Positions 28,801 to 36,210 of a stretch of 64,000 nt of DNA are shown piece by piece (position 1 is the first letter of the stretch; every line of letters starts with the position of its first letter). The stretch is from assembly GCA_965203835.1 (NCBI GenBank), contig OZ241919.1, positions 2,728,001-2,792,000 on the forward strand. Reading direction: 5' to 3'. This DNA is from CBDCFV01 sp965203835. Lineage in GTDB: Bacteria > Chloroflexota > Dehalococcoidia > Lucifugimonadales > UBA3495. The translations under genes were made by a program, and so were the position numbers. Below the pieces are notes generated by a model, which was not told where the DNA came from, ran no database searches, and worked only from the letters and a program-made list of their open reading frames with translations.

Positions 28801-29257
28801 TGACAGGGTCATCGCGGTAAAGGAGATAGAGTTTCGCGTGCAGGGAGTGCCGGAGGAATAGCTTGACCACCACCTTTCCGGCACGAAGCTGGGCCGACAA
28901 TTGCCGCAAGGTTTTTTCGTCGGCGTTGGTGGGAGCTCCGATGGTGAGTTGCTGCCGCAGTTGTTCCGCCAGTTGCAGCCGCAGGCGATGGGCGGTACGG
29001 TTGTCAATGCCAGGAGACCCGTCCATCAGGCTGAGGGCTTCCCGCAGTTCGTCGTGGGGCAGCCGCTGCATTCCAATGAGTACACGACAAGGGCCGTCAT
29101 CCGGTCCCCAGCGGTCAACGAAAGGGGCGAGACCTGCCCATCCTCTGAGGTTGAAATACCCCACGCAGAAGTCCGCCCGTGAAGACAGGGCGAAGGTGTC
29201 CTGCAGGGCAGGCAAGAGCTTGGAGTCCTGGTTAAGATTGTCAAAGATTCTCGGCAT
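25856..29257 (-). CDS. PLD-nuclease / SNF2-type helicase fusion
   Basis: 1133 residues. The amino domain is phospholipase-D-like with one HxK motif (RHSLHAKLYLLYRDD, ~residue 142) followed by GSSNLTFAGL. The SF2 core has GDVVGLGKTLMA (~285), DESH (VVIDESHNLRN, ~353), LLSATPYNK, VATDVLSEGQNLQDC and QRAGRVDRIGQ (~832), i.e. all main ATPase motifs. An acidic insert (DSEEEDDDLEQEAEEAG) splits the two lobes. Predicted to translocate on duplex DNA and cut it. First gene after the vapBC pair, with the methylase two genes downstream, so restriction coupled to modification is likely. Confidence 0.9.
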   Translation of the reverse strand: MPRIFDNLNQDSKLLPALQDTFALSSRADFCVGYFNLRGWAGLAPFVDRWGPDDGPCRVLIGMQRLPHDELREALSLMDGSPGIDNRTAHRLRLQLAEQLRQQLTIGAPTNADEKTLRQLSAQLRAGKVVVKLFLRHSLHAKLYLLYRDDPVNPITGYLGSSNLTFAGLVGQGELNVDVLDHDATLKLKKWFEDRWKDRYCVDITDELIQIIEESWAREALVPPYHVYLKMAYHLSHEARAGLAEYKIPMVFGNRLFDFQAAAVKIAAHHLNKRNGVLIGDVVGLGKTLMATAVARIFQDDFDLETLIICPKNLVSMWEDYVYEYALRARVISISQVIGQLPTLRRYRLVVIDESHNLRNREGRRYRAIQEYVRANESKCILLSATPYNKTYLDLSSQLRVFVDDDQDLGIRPERLLRELGDVEFSRRHQALPRTMAAFDLSTYPDDWRDLMRLYLVRRTRSFIQDNYANTDPDTGRKYLTYEDRNKSYFPTRVPKTIKFAIDESDPNDQYARLYSPGVVETINNLELPRYGLWNYVSDSPPSPPTQAEARQIQNLSRAGRRLMGFCRTNLFKRLESSGAAFLLSVERHLLRNYVFLHAIRNGLPLPIGTQDAEMLDSRFTDEDENQAAMDFLDSEEEDDDLEQEAEEAGMDGGNGWTPAECESRAAEIYADYERFYRRRFRWLRSDLFRNGLEADLQADANALLGLLQAHGAWRPVHDAKLNALHSLLTETHPDRKALVFSQFADTVRYLEEQLKDKDVRCMAGVTGNSLEPTAFARRFSPVSNQARDNVSPERELRVLVATDVLSEGQNLQDCAIVVNYDLPWAIIRLIQRAGRVDRIGQTAEEILCHSFLPAEGVERIIDLRGRVRRRLQQNAEVVGADEAFFEDEADEQTILNLYHERAGILDGDPDGEVDLASHAYQIWKNAISADPRLERAVTSLPDVVFSSRHHTPISQRPEGVLVFVRTPDGNDALAYVDRDGKSITESQLEILAAAECRPDTPAQPRHQDHHSLVEQGVKHIAREEHRVGGQLGRPSGARFRTYTRLKSYAGSIKGQLFDVPALHQALDDIYRYPLRQSAVDTLNRQLRSGVDDAVLAELVIALRDEDRLCLTERHEIESQEPRIICSLGLFQD

Positions 29258-29269
29258 AGCCTTTACTCG

Positions 29270-29713
29270 CTATTCCGGTACGGCAGACTCGCCGATCCAG
29301 CGCACGTTTGCGTTGGCCGGCGGCGACGCTCGATAAAACCGTTCGTCCGCCGTCCAGTATTCACAGCCGAGAATGTCCGCCAAGGCGAGATAATGCGCAT
29401 CATAGGCCTCCCCTTGGCGGAGTTGACTGCGAGTTGGAGCGCCCTGATGTGAAGACCGGGAGGATCGCGCAGTTCAACTCCCGAGGCCAAAAGGTACTCC
29501 AAGAGCCGCACCGCATCCCCAACTGACAATTCCCCCCCGGACGACCCGCTGATGGAGTGCATTCGTGACCTCGACTGGCATCAGATATGGCGCCGCCGCT
29601 TGGATGCCTTGATTCGCCCAGGAACGGGAGAGCGCCCGGGCCCTATCGGAGTTTTCCTCGCTTATCCGCCATTTGAAAGCTACACTCGCGTCCACGACTA
29701 CCCGGCGATTCAC
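29270..29713 (-). pseudogene. vapC: VapC-family PIN toxin with two compensating homopolymer frameshifts
   Basis: The frame from ATG 29713 (MNRRVVVDASVAFKW, Asp8) passes PVEVTNALHQRVVRG, then fails at the C-run 29532-29538, which has one base too many. The next frame (ELSVGDAVRLLEYLLASGVE) fails at 29410-29413, which has one too few. The third frame gives EAYDAHYLALADILG, EYWTADERFYRAS and a stop at 29270. Joined, all four PIN acids are present and the length (~147) is normal. The net shift is zero, so read error is at least as likely as true inactivation. Overlaps the antitoxin by ATGA. Confidence 0.75.
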
Positions 29714-29997
29714 AATATGCTCCTGGACTCGCGTGCCTCTCTAATGAAATCAACCGAGTCGCCCGGAAGTATTTTGTCCCCCAATATCTCTTTCCGCAGC
29801 GTATCCAAGCGGTCCAGAGCTTCGTGTCCGAAGGGGAGGCTGATGACTTCACCCTCCTCATCCTTGGCCAACTCTCTGTTTATGGCAGTCAGGCAATACT
29901 GTCGCATACTTATGCCCTTGATTGCGGCGACGGCCTTCAGGCGCCGCTGCACCAAGGGGTCCAGATCAAGGGTCAGCCGCTTCTTCTTGGCTTCCAA
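29710..29997 (-). CDS. vapB: VapB-like ribbon-helix-helix antitoxin
   Basis: 95 residues from TTG 29997 (GGGGAA upstream). The ribbon RLTLDLDPLVQRRLKAVAA followed by KGISMRQYCLTAINREL is the RHH DNA-binding unit (Arc/MetJ type); the tail GHEALDRLDTLRKEILGDKI would bind the toxin. Its stop overlaps the PIN toxin start by 4 bases. Likely autorepresses through the palindrome at 30029-30040. Confidence 0.8.
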   Translation of the reverse strand: MEAKKKRLTLDLDPLVQRRLKAVAAIKGISMRQYCLTAINRELAKDEEGEVISLPFGHEALDRLDTLRKEILGDKILPGDSVDFIREARESRSIL

Positions 29998-30028
29998 TCT
30001 GTCAATTCCCCAAGATAGGGTTTCTCAC

Positions 30029-30059
30029 ACACTGTAGTGTAAACACGGAAATACCTCAA
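30029..30059 (-). promoter_or_regulatory. vapBC promoter with overlapping operator palindrome
   Basis: On the minus strand TTGAGG (30054-30059) and TACAGT (30031-30036) are 17 bases apart. The -10 lies inside the palindrome ACACT-GT-AGTGT (30029-30040), the arrangement expected for RHH autorepression. Prediction from spacing only. Confidence 0.45.
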
Positions 30060-30147
30060 GGACTGGCGCATTGCCTCAATTAAAACGTTACTTTCATGAA
30101 GTAGTTGCCGCAAATAGAATGCTACCGAAAATTCAGAAGGCGTTCGT

Positions 30148-30887
30148 ATGGCAGGAGGCATGAGCAGGATGGCGAAACAAGATCTGCTGGCAACGATACG
30201 GGGCCGCTATCGGGAGTTGTCCCGGAAAGAAAAGAGCAAGATCCTGGACGAGTTCATCGCCGTGACCGGCCACCACCGCAAACACGGCATCAGACTGTTG
30301 GCCCAGTCTGCGGAGGGCAGCTTTGGGACCGGTGAGGTCAAAGGGTTGCGCATCTACGACGATGCGTCCGCGAGGTAGTAACCCTGATCTGGTAAGCATC
30401 AGACTGCATCTGTGGCAAACGCCTGAAGGCGGCGTTGCCCCACCTGGTTGAGTCCGTGAAGCAACACATCCACTTGGAACTGGACTCAGAGGTGGAAACG
30501 CGGGTGCTGTCGGCCAGAGTCGCAACCCTGGATCGGTTGCTGAAACCAGTGAAAGTCACGGTGGCTGGTCGGCGCAAACGGCGGCGGCGGTTATCACCTG
30601 GTCGGAACATTCCGGTGCGTACCTTCGCAGACTGGAACCGGCCGCCGCCCGGGTTTCTGGAGGTCGACTTAGTGGCCCACTGCGCCGACAACACGTGGGG
30701 ATCCTTCGTCTGCAGACTGGTAGCCACCTACGTCTGCACCGAATGAACTGAGGACGTGCCACTGCTGGCCAGAGAGCAGACCCTAGTGGTGGCGGGACCG
30801 GAGGCCATCGCCAAACAGGCGCCCTTTCCCGTTCTCGGCATCGACTCCGACAACGACAGCGTGTTCATCAACGATACCCTCATCTAA
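30148..30887 (+). pseudogene. Decayed ISNCY/IS1202-like transposase
   Basis: Starts MAGGMSRMAKQDLLATIRGRY, matching the amino end of ISNCY-type transposases. A frameshift and TAA follow near 30385, then the frame resumes with CGKRLKAALPHLVESVKQH and RNIPVRTFADWNRPPPGFLE, VDLVAHC. A TGA replaces the expected Trp at about 30744 and the frame ends at FPVLGIDSDNDSVFIND. The second half of the catalytic core is missing. Clearly inactive. Confidence 0.85.
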
Positions 30888-30911
30888 ACTAAAGAGCCTG
30901 ATGCTCCTAAG

Positions 30912-31050
30912 TCAAGGGGTACATCGGGCTATATGGTCTGTATTCCGGAGAATGGAGAATACTTCGCGGGCGACGTAGCGTTTGAGACAACGGATCACCT
31001 CTTTCTTGCTCATACTTTCGGAGGTGCGGCGGCGCATGTATGCCCGGGTT
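30912..31050 (-). pseudogene. C-terminal fragment of an IS110-family transposase
   Basis: Reads RTRAYMRRRTSESMSKKEVI then RCLKRYVAREVFSIL, the conserved carboxy end of IS110 (DEDD) transposases. It is cut at 31050 by the terminal inverted repeat and target duplication of the IS6-like element; the other side of the insertion (33909 onward) keeps only a few matching codons. Confidence 0.7.
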
Positions 31051-31075
31051 GGTTTCGTTTGCTTGTAGGGTATGG
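31043..31075 (+). repeat. Left target duplication plus terminal inverted repeat
   Basis: CCCGGGTT (31043-31050) followed by the left inverted repeat 31051-31075; compare 33876-33908. One mismatch (T versus A at the fourth base). Confidence 0.9.
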
Positions 31076-31138
31076 TTATAACAGAAGCTCCAATGGCTTG
31101 ATTTGCTCCCACCTTTCCTTTGGGAATTCTAGCGAATT

Positions 31139-31960
31139 TTAGCCAAATAACCGCCTCAGCACCCCAAGTCTACTAGCCGCTTCTGGCATATCCAATTCCA
31201 GAGTAGACGCCTGAACACTCCGTAGATAACTGGATACCGAAAATACCCACAGTTCCTTGAAATCCCCTGGGGCATTCTCGGCAACCTTTACGGTAAAGAG
31301 ATGTTTGTCAACGTCCTCTTCGGGGGCCAATGCTTCCCAGAAAATCAAGAGCGGGCGAACCGCGCATGTATCAACGCCATCAGGCGTTTTCATGCGGGTC
31401 AACACTTTGGATGTGCCACCTCCCCTGAGACAACACCCGTCCGTATCCCAGTGCCGTTTCCAGAGGGCAACCTTGGATTCCTTCAACTGTTCAACGGTGG
31501 CCGCAACCGGGATGATTCGCCCTCCAATGGCATGGGCCGACCAGTTTTTGATTTCCGCCTGAAACACAGTTACCGAGTTATCAGGCCACACCACCTCTAT
31601 CCAACGGTCCAGACGATACCCCTTCATTTTGCCGGTTGTGACAGGGATGGGCATGGTGGAATTATGTTCACGTAGAACACAGGCATCCCCACCCTGAGAC
31701 TTCACGTAGTGTTGGAAACTCGCAGCGTTCAGTTCTTCACCGGCAATCCCCACGACAGATGTAGCCCGCTTGAAAGACCAATCGGGTTTCTCATCGAAAA
31801 ATCGCAAGAGGTCTTCCACTTGAACAGTAACCAAGGAATGCGCCGGCGACGTAGATGACAAAACATCCCCTCCTTGTGGCACGACTCGCACCGATTGTCC
31901 CGGTACAGTATCTCCGGGTAGGCCACCTGGCGTTGGCAGTCCCGGCATAGGTTCGCTCAC
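31139..31960 (-). CDS. Element cargo: PD-(D/E)XK nuclease-like protein
   Basis: 273 residues; the first ~40 are Pro/Gly-rich and low in structure. The core has YRLDRWIEVVWPDNSVTVFQ then AEIKNWSAHAIGG: Asp118, then Glu136-x-Lys138 at the end of the next strand, the classic PD-(D/E)XK layout, with an upstream Glu pair (GEEL, ~76). The carboxy part is helical. Its start overlaps the previous gene by ATGA, and the left end of the transposon is 64 bases past its stop. A nuclease partner for a DDE transposase recalls TnsA with TnsB, but the sequence gives no direct link; a restriction-like cargo function is equally possible. Confidence 0.55.
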   Translation of the reverse strand: MSEPMPGLPTPGGLPGDTVPGQSVRVVPQGGDVLSSTSPAHSLVTVQVEDLLRFFDEKPDWSFKRATSVVGIAGEELNAASFQHYVKSQGGDACVLREHNSTMPIPVTTGKMKGYRLDRWIEVVWPDNSVTVFQAEIKNWSAHAIGGRIIPVAATVEQLKESKVALWKRHWDTDGCCLRGGGTSKVLTRMKTPDGVDTCAVRPLLIFWEALAPEEDVDKHLFTVKVAENAPGDFKELWVFSVSSYLRSVQASTLELDMPEAASRLGVLRRLFG

Positions 31961-32487
31961 GCAATCCTGATGTTCACCACCACCGGGCCGGATGTTTCCC
32001 GATTGTCCCGTCTCAAGTTCGGTGGTGGTCGGCGTATCATCTTGTTGGACACCACGTTTACCCCCGGCGGGCCGGTCACGTCTCCCGTCTTCGGGTCAAT
32101 CCGCAACTGAATCGTGGTCGGCTTGCGCTTGACCGTTATCCGCTCGGATTCCACCGGCACCAGAGTTGCGTCGCGTTCTTTTGGGCGGGCTGTTTTCTCA
32201 CATGGCTTCAACTCCCCTTCGGTGGTCAACGGGATATATCCCGCTTGGCTGACCTTGGGGATGCTCCCGTCACGCTTGCGTTTCCCTCCCTGTAGCTCCC
32301 AGTGGCGTTTCGGTAGTCCCGGTTTGTTCCGCATCCCTGCAACGGCTGGTAGTTCCCCCCATTGGCTGGATACCCGGACCAACGCCAGCCCCACGTCCGG
32401 CAATATTGCCACGTAGTATCGGCTTCCATGGTGGAATCCGGGAGCGGGGCGGGACTGGCGGGTCTTAACCTTCTCCCGGTTGTTCAT
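31957..32487 (-). CDS. Element cargo: unknown basic protein
   Basis: 176 residues from ATG 32487, 8 bases after the transposase stop (an ATG-free extension to 32571 would overlap it). Rich in Lys/Arg (REKVKTRQSRPAPGFHHGSR, KRHWELQGGKRKRDGS), with one hydrophobic strand YYVAILPDVGLALVRV and a beta-like ending TTIQLRIDPKTGDVTGPPG. No recognised domain. It may bind nucleic acid; coupled by ATGA to the nuclease-like gene downstream. Confidence 0.5.
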   Translation of the reverse strand: MNNREKVKTRQSRPAPGFHHGSRYYVAILPDVGLALVRVSSQWGELPAVAGMRNKPGLPKRHWELQGGKRKRDGSIPKVSQAGYIPLTTEGELKPCEKTARPKERDATLVPVESERITVKRKPTTIQLRIDPKTGDVTGPPGVNVVSNKMIRRPPPNLRRDNRETSGPVVVNIRIA

Positions 32488-32495
32488 CACGTCTT

Positions 32496-33479
32496 TTATT
32501 GGGATGGACTGCCAGAGTAAATCCGTCTTTCCCCGCCGGTGTTCGTCCAGTGTTTGCCGCCGGTCACGCACTCAACGCCGGATGTTGGTCTCCTTTGCAA
32601 TTGCCTGCTGTTCTGCGGACGGGACGGGAGCAGATGGCCTCTGGTAATGTCCGCCCATTCGGTGAACGGGGCATTGACCTTGGCCGCTTCCGCCGGTGTC
32701 CGCCCGTTCAACCCGTGATGTTCCTTGAAGTGGTTGTAGTGGAACACCCACCCGTCGAGATACCGTTGGACGCTCTCCCGCCCTTCCAAACCTCGGAGGG
32801 TCTTGGTTCTGTCTCGGAATGTTCCCTGCATCCGCTCGGAGCGGTTGTTGTTCAACTCGGCGTCCATGCCCTCGGAACGGATATGCTGGGCTTCGGGGAA
32901 GACCTCTTTGATGGCTGGAACGTAGGACGGGAGCCGGTCGGTGGTGATAGTCTTGGGCAATTCTGCCGATGCCGCCATAGCCTTACGTAACACAGTTTCG
33001 GCGGAACGCTGGTCACGCTCGCTGGACAAGTACGACGCCAGCAGATACCGGCTGTCGTGGTCCATCACGTTCCAGTTCCAATACTTGTCACCGCCCACGT
33101 CCAATACCATTTCGTCAACTACCCAATGCCCCGATGTATGGGCCGGATACTTCTCGGATTCCTGAACAGCGGCTTGGGTGTAATCCCTGACCCATTCGTA
33201 TATCGTGGCCTTGCTAGGTTCGGGTATACCGTAGGCGTCTTCCATGTATTCGGCTATCTGCTTGTAGCTCATGCCGGAGTAGTATTGACGTATCGCCGCC
33301 CCTATCCATTCGGAGGGGATTCGTCGCCCCTTGGCCTTCCCATTGGCACGAAACTTTGTCTTGCACCCTCGACACAGGTAACGTTGCTCCCCCAATTGCT
33401 TGCCTATCTTCACAACATGGTCAGAGGCGCAATCCGGGCAGTTGACCGTTTTCGTGATGGTTTCGGAGAACTCGACCAT
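32496..33479 (-). CDS. tnp: IS6-like DDE transposase with zinc ribbon
   Basis: 327 residues. The amino zinc ribbon has Cys14, Cys17, Cys36 and Cys39 (CPDC...CRGC). A helix-turn-helix region follows (MSYKQIAEYMEDAYGI, SKATIYEWVRDY). The RNase-H-like core has Asp122 (HWVVDEMVLDV), Asp181 (TITTDRLPSY) and Glu215 (NNNRSERMQGTFR), spacing 58 and 33 as in DDE_Tnp_IS240/IS6. The end is HYNHFKEHHGLNGRTPAEAA plus a short tail. It should cut and join the 25-bp ends of this element. Complete and apparently functional. Confidence 0.9.
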   Translation of the reverse strand: MVEFSETITKTVNCPDCASDHVVKIGKQLGEQRYLCRGCKTKFRANGKAKGRRIPSEWIGAAIRQYYSGMSYKQIAEYMEDAYGIPEPSKATIYEWVRDYTQAAVQESEKYPAHTSGHWVVDEMVLDVGGDKYWNWNVMDHDSRYLLASYLSSERDQRSAETVLRKAMAASAELPKTITTDRLPSYVPAIKEVFPEAQHIRSEGMDAELNNNRSERMQGTFRDRTKTLRGLEGRESVQRYLDGWVFHYNHFKEHHGLNGRTPAEAAKVNAPFTEWADITRGHLLPSRPQNSRQLQRRPTSGVECVTGGKHWTNTGGERRIYSGSPSQ

Positions 33480-33483
33480 GCCG

Positions 33484-33657
33484 CTATTCTTCCATCCCCA
33501 AGTGGTCCTTGATTGCCGCTATGTCAGCCTTCATTTGTTCCATCTCTCGACGGTAGTACAGATGACCCGTAATACGGTCAGTAAGCCTCCACAACAAGCC
33601 GGTCATAAGCACACCGATTGCCCATGTCCCGAGCAGAAAGCCCATCACAACAGCCAT
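33484..33657 (-). CDS. Element cargo: small membrane protein 2
   Basis: 57 residues from ATG 33657, beginning MAVVMGFLLGTWAIGVLMTG, one transmembrane helix, then a charged coiled-coil-like tail (YYRREMEQMKADIAAIKDHL). Starts 3 bases after the stop of the other small membrane gene and ends 4 bases before the transposase ATG. Function unknown; phage-holin-like or regulatory roles are possible. Confidence 0.6.
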   Translation of the reverse strand: MAVVMGFLLGTWAIGVLMTGLLWRLTDRITGHLYYRREMEQMKADIAAIKDHLGMEE

Positions 33658-33659
33658 AT

Positions 33660-33857
33660 CTACATGGATGGCAACCCGCCCGCACCAGCAGCCAACTTGT
33701 TTATATCCAGTCCTGTTTTTCCAGCCTGACGTATCGCAAATGGGATTGCCCACACCATGAATATAGCTACGCAGAACCACGCCAGTAGTTTTGATGCTCG
33801 CCTTCCTATTAGCGACACCATCAGTTTAGCCAACTCTCCGTTGACTTCTGGTTCCAT
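33660..33857 (-). CDS. Element cargo: small membrane protein 1
   Basis: 65 residues, MEPEVNGELAKLMVSLIGRR then KLLAWFCVAIFMVWAIPFAI, one transmembrane helix and a Gly-rich tail. First gene inside the right end of the element (18 bases from the inverted repeat), so it heads the single operon. No family recognised. Confidence 0.6.
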   Translation of the reverse strand: MEPEVNGELAKLMVSLIGRRASKLLAWFCVAIFMVWAIPFAIRQAGKTGLDINKLAAGAGGLPSM

Positions 33858-33875
33858 TCCAGCATACTATCACCC

Positions 33876-33908
33876 CCATACCCTACAAGCAAACGATACC
33901 CCCGGGTT
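33876..33908 (-). repeat. Right terminal inverted repeat plus target duplication
   Basis: Complement of the left end at 33876-33900, then CCCGGGTT at 33901-33908, identical to 31043-31050. Confidence 0.9.
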
Positions 33909-33970
33909 CGTTCGTCATGTGGACGATGACAGCGGCCGGGGTGAACCGGAACCCCAGATGGCGGCGGTCG

Positions 33971-34609
33971 TCAGTGCTCCCATTCTCCGTATTCGACCAG
34001 TTCTTCCGGTCTGATGAGATGCCAGTGGACTCCGCCGGAAGGGTCATTCACCCCGGTGGACGGGTCCCTCACCACGCACGCCACGACCGCGTGGCAGGGA
34101 CGGCCGCTCAGTTCCGTCATCAATTCGACGGCCCTCATGACGACGCCGACATCCTCCGGCATGGCCCGGTATGGCGTCTCCACCATCACGTAGTGAGTGT
34201 TCTGTCCCTCCGTCGCCTCCAACACCAGTGAACGAAGGAGCCGCCCGAACCCGGTCCCGAAGATGCGTTGGCCTCTCCCGGTGTCCCGATACATCCTCTC
34301 AATGTCAGTGCGGTCAAGCCTTCTCACGTAGTCCAGGCCCAGCCCGGCGGCGATGGCCGGGGCACTTGCCACAGCGGCCTGCCGGACCCGGCTCCTGCTC
34401 CTGCTCCTCAGGTCGTTCAGGCACGACTGTCCCGGGTCGCCCAGCAGGACCACCGGCCGCCCGTTGTGTTCCACCTGACTGATGTATTCCGGGTGCAGCA
34501 GGTCGAAGTCGGTGTCCTGCTGTCCGCAGCAGTGCGGACAGGGGACATGGACGGGCAGGCCCGGTTGGTCGAGCCGCATCAGTTCCTGGACCAGTTCTTC
34601 CACTGTCAT
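33971..34609 (-). CDS. Uncharacterised protein with CPHC motif
   Basis: 212 residues from ATG 34609, which has GGAG nine bases upstream; the frame is open to 34720. Begins MTVEELVQELMRLDQPGLPV, then VPCPHCCGQ (possible metal site), an Arg/Ser stretch SRSRSRVRQ and a later globular part (THYVMVETPYRAMPEDVGVV, VHWHLIRPEELVEYG). Members of this type are seen as hypothetical proteins beside mobile regions; no function can be given. Confidence 0.55.
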   Translation of the reverse strand: MTVEELVQELMRLDQPGLPVHVPCPHCCGQQDTDFDLLHPEYISQVEHNGRPVVLLGDPGQSCLNDLRSRSRSRVRQAAVASAPAIAAGLGLDYVRRLDRTDIERMYRDTGRGQRIFGTGFGRLLRSLVLEATEGQNTHYVMVETPYRAMPEDVGVVMRAVELMTELSGRPCHAVVACVVRDPSTGVNDPSGGVHWHLIRPEELVEYGEWEH

Positions 34610-35010
34610 AAGAATCATCTCCTCGCAGTTGGGTCGGGGTCTTCCTGGGGCAAACTCCCGCGGTCCCATGGTCCACCGGCGGCGTCCTACTTCAGGCGCC
34701 CAGGTCCCATTGGGGAGCAACCGGACCCGGGTCTCAGCCAGGGGACTCGTGGAGTTGTGTCATACCGGGCCAACCAGGCCGGCAGGAACGGCCGGCGATG
34801 GCGTCCCGCACGGTGGCCTCGAGCGACACGCCATGCGATTGCCTCCCGAGGTTCCGGCAACACTCTATTTGAGGCGGCCACTTTCTGAAGGCACCGTTTC
34901 CATTGAGGCTGCCCGGCAACCGGCGTCGTGACTCAACCGGTTGGCGCAGGTTGCCTGGTGCGGGAGGCTGCCTTCGTTTCGGCAGCCTCCCTTGGGGAGA
35001 CGGTGGGGAC
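34610..35010. other. 401-base gap holding a hairpin
   Basis: No credible gene. Contains the 11-bp stem-loop at 34962-34991 described separately. Confidence 0.5.
34962..34991 (-). terminator. Stem-loop after the first NERD gene
   Basis: GGGAGGCTGCC and its exact complement are separated by an 8-base loop, 20 bases past the NERD gene stop. There is no clear U-run, so termination is likely but not certain. Confidence 0.45.
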
Positions 35011-35781
35011 CTATGCCGCTGCCGCCGGTTCATCGCCCTCCACCGTGTTGAGAGGAGAGGGATGACCGACATCCGGGTTCCAGCCGGGAGCCGCCTGGAT
35101 GATCAGCGTGTCCACGTGCTGGATGGTGATGCTGCCCGCGGCTACCTCCAGCCGGGTCCCCGGCGGGGCCTGGGGCGGCGATGAATTCCCGTCACGGGCG
35201 GGTCCCGGGGCGTCCGGAGGCTCGTAGAGGACCTGGCCGTCGGTGACCGCGGCCACCTCCCGCTCTATGTCCTCTTCGTCGGGCGGGTTGTACACCTCCG
35301 TCTCAACGGCGATTTCCCGCAGCCTGTCAACCAGGCCGTCCACGCCCCATATGACGTGGACGTTGCTCCGCTGGACTTCGGCGGCGATGGCCTGGTCCGG
35401 TTCCATGTCCGGGAAGACCAGCACGGCGATGAAGTAGGCCTCATGTCCCAAGTTGTCGACGATGTCGTCGTGCAGGGACATGGTGGCATTCCAGGTCGTG
35501 CGCACCGGGGGCTTCTTCTTCTCGGAGCCGTCCCTGGTCACGAGATACCACTTGCCCTTCTGCAGCAGGTACTGGCCGCCCTTGACCTGGAGGCCGAAGC
35601 GGCCCACCTCGGGCAGCCAGACGGCGAAGTCCAGCTGGGGGGAGCGGCGATCCCTCTGCCACTCGTAATAGGCGAAGCCGGGGAGGGGGCTTCGCTGGAT
35701 CTCATCGAAGATCCGGGCTTCGGCCCGGCGCTTGGGGTCGTCCCGCCGCTCGGGCGGGAACATTTCGGGGTAGGTTTCCAT
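35011..35781 (-). CDS. NERD-domain (nuclease-related) protein A
   Basis: 256 residues with AAGGAAAG upstream of the ATG. The amino half is a NERD/PD-(D/E)XK-type core: EARIFDEIQRS, then PQLDFAVWLPEVGRFGLQVK with Asp51 and Gln65-x-Lys67, and KGKWYLVT. The middle has FIAVLVFPDMEPD and HVIWGVDGLVDRLREI; the carboxy end is Pro-rich, followed by a beta segment (GSITIQHVDTLIIQ). A paralogue with the same order lies at 37222-37917. Predicted DNA-related nuclease or processing factor; target unknown. Confidence 0.75.
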   Translation of the reverse strand: METYPEMFPPERRDDPKRRAEARIFDEIQRSPLPGFAYYEWQRDRRSPQLDFAVWLPEVGRFGLQVKGGQYLLQKGKWYLVTRDGSEKKKPPVRTTWNATMSLHDDIVDNLGHEAYFIAVLVFPDMEPDQAIAAEVQRSNVHVIWGVDGLVDRLREIAVETEVYNPPDEEDIEREVAAVTDGQVLYEPPDAPGPARDGNSSPPQAPPGTRLEVAAGSITIQHVDTLIIQAAPGWNPDVGHPSPLNTVEGDEPAAAA

Positions 35782-36210
35782 GGTAGTCTTTCCTTATATA
35801 TGTTGATGGGATTTGGAGATCGGGGTATCCGCTCGCAGTCCTGCGGGACGCTGCTGGCAGGAGCAGGATCGGCCCGGGGATAGGGGTGAAACCGGCGTAG
35901 TTTCATTTGTGTCTCTCCTTTCGGGGGATTGGAGTCCGCAGCGCCGCACCTCTCCGGACCTGGACGCAACGGGGAGTGGACGATGCCAAGGTCTTGGTGA
36001 AGACCTGCCGGAACGTAAGCGCTTCAGCGCCCGGTGCCGGGACTTGGATGCCCGGCGGGGCCAGGACGATTGGCATAGCAACGTTCCGGTGGCTGGAAGG
36101 CCGGGCGTACCCGGCAGGGTGACACTCCGGCGCCGGGAACGGCTCCGGCTTCCGCCGGCAACTTTGCAGCGGGAGCGGGCGGGGAACGAGGACTTTGGTG
36201 GGGGTATCCT
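35782..36210. other. 429-base gap upstream of NERD protein A
   Basis: Contains an ATG at 35906 with a good GGAGAG site on the minus strand that opens into a frame overlapping the NERD gene out of phase; it could be a leader peptide. Otherwise GC-rich imperfect palindromes only. Confidence 0.35.

Larger units (their letters stand above)
31051..33900. mobile_element. 2.85-kb IS6-like transposable element with four cargo genes
   Basis: Ends are inverted repeats of ~25 bp with one mismatch: 31051-31075 and 33876-33900, sharing CGTTTGCTTGTAGGGTATGG. Outside both lies the 8-base direct repeat CCCGGGTT (31043-31050 and 33901-33908), the duplication size of the IS6 family. Five minus-strand genes fill the interior with overlaps or gaps of under 10 bases: two small membrane proteins, a DDE transposase, an unknown protein and a PD-(D/E)XK-like protein. 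Canonical IS6 elements carry only the transposase. Confidence 0.88.

Noticed and set aside
27617..28861. 414-residue plus-strand frame
   Set aside because: Complement of the PLD-SNF2 helicase; no start signal or domain.
35538..35906. Minus-strand frame with a good GGAGAG site before ATG 35906
   Set aside because: After ~40 codons it only overlaps the NERD gene out of phase; at most a leader peptide.
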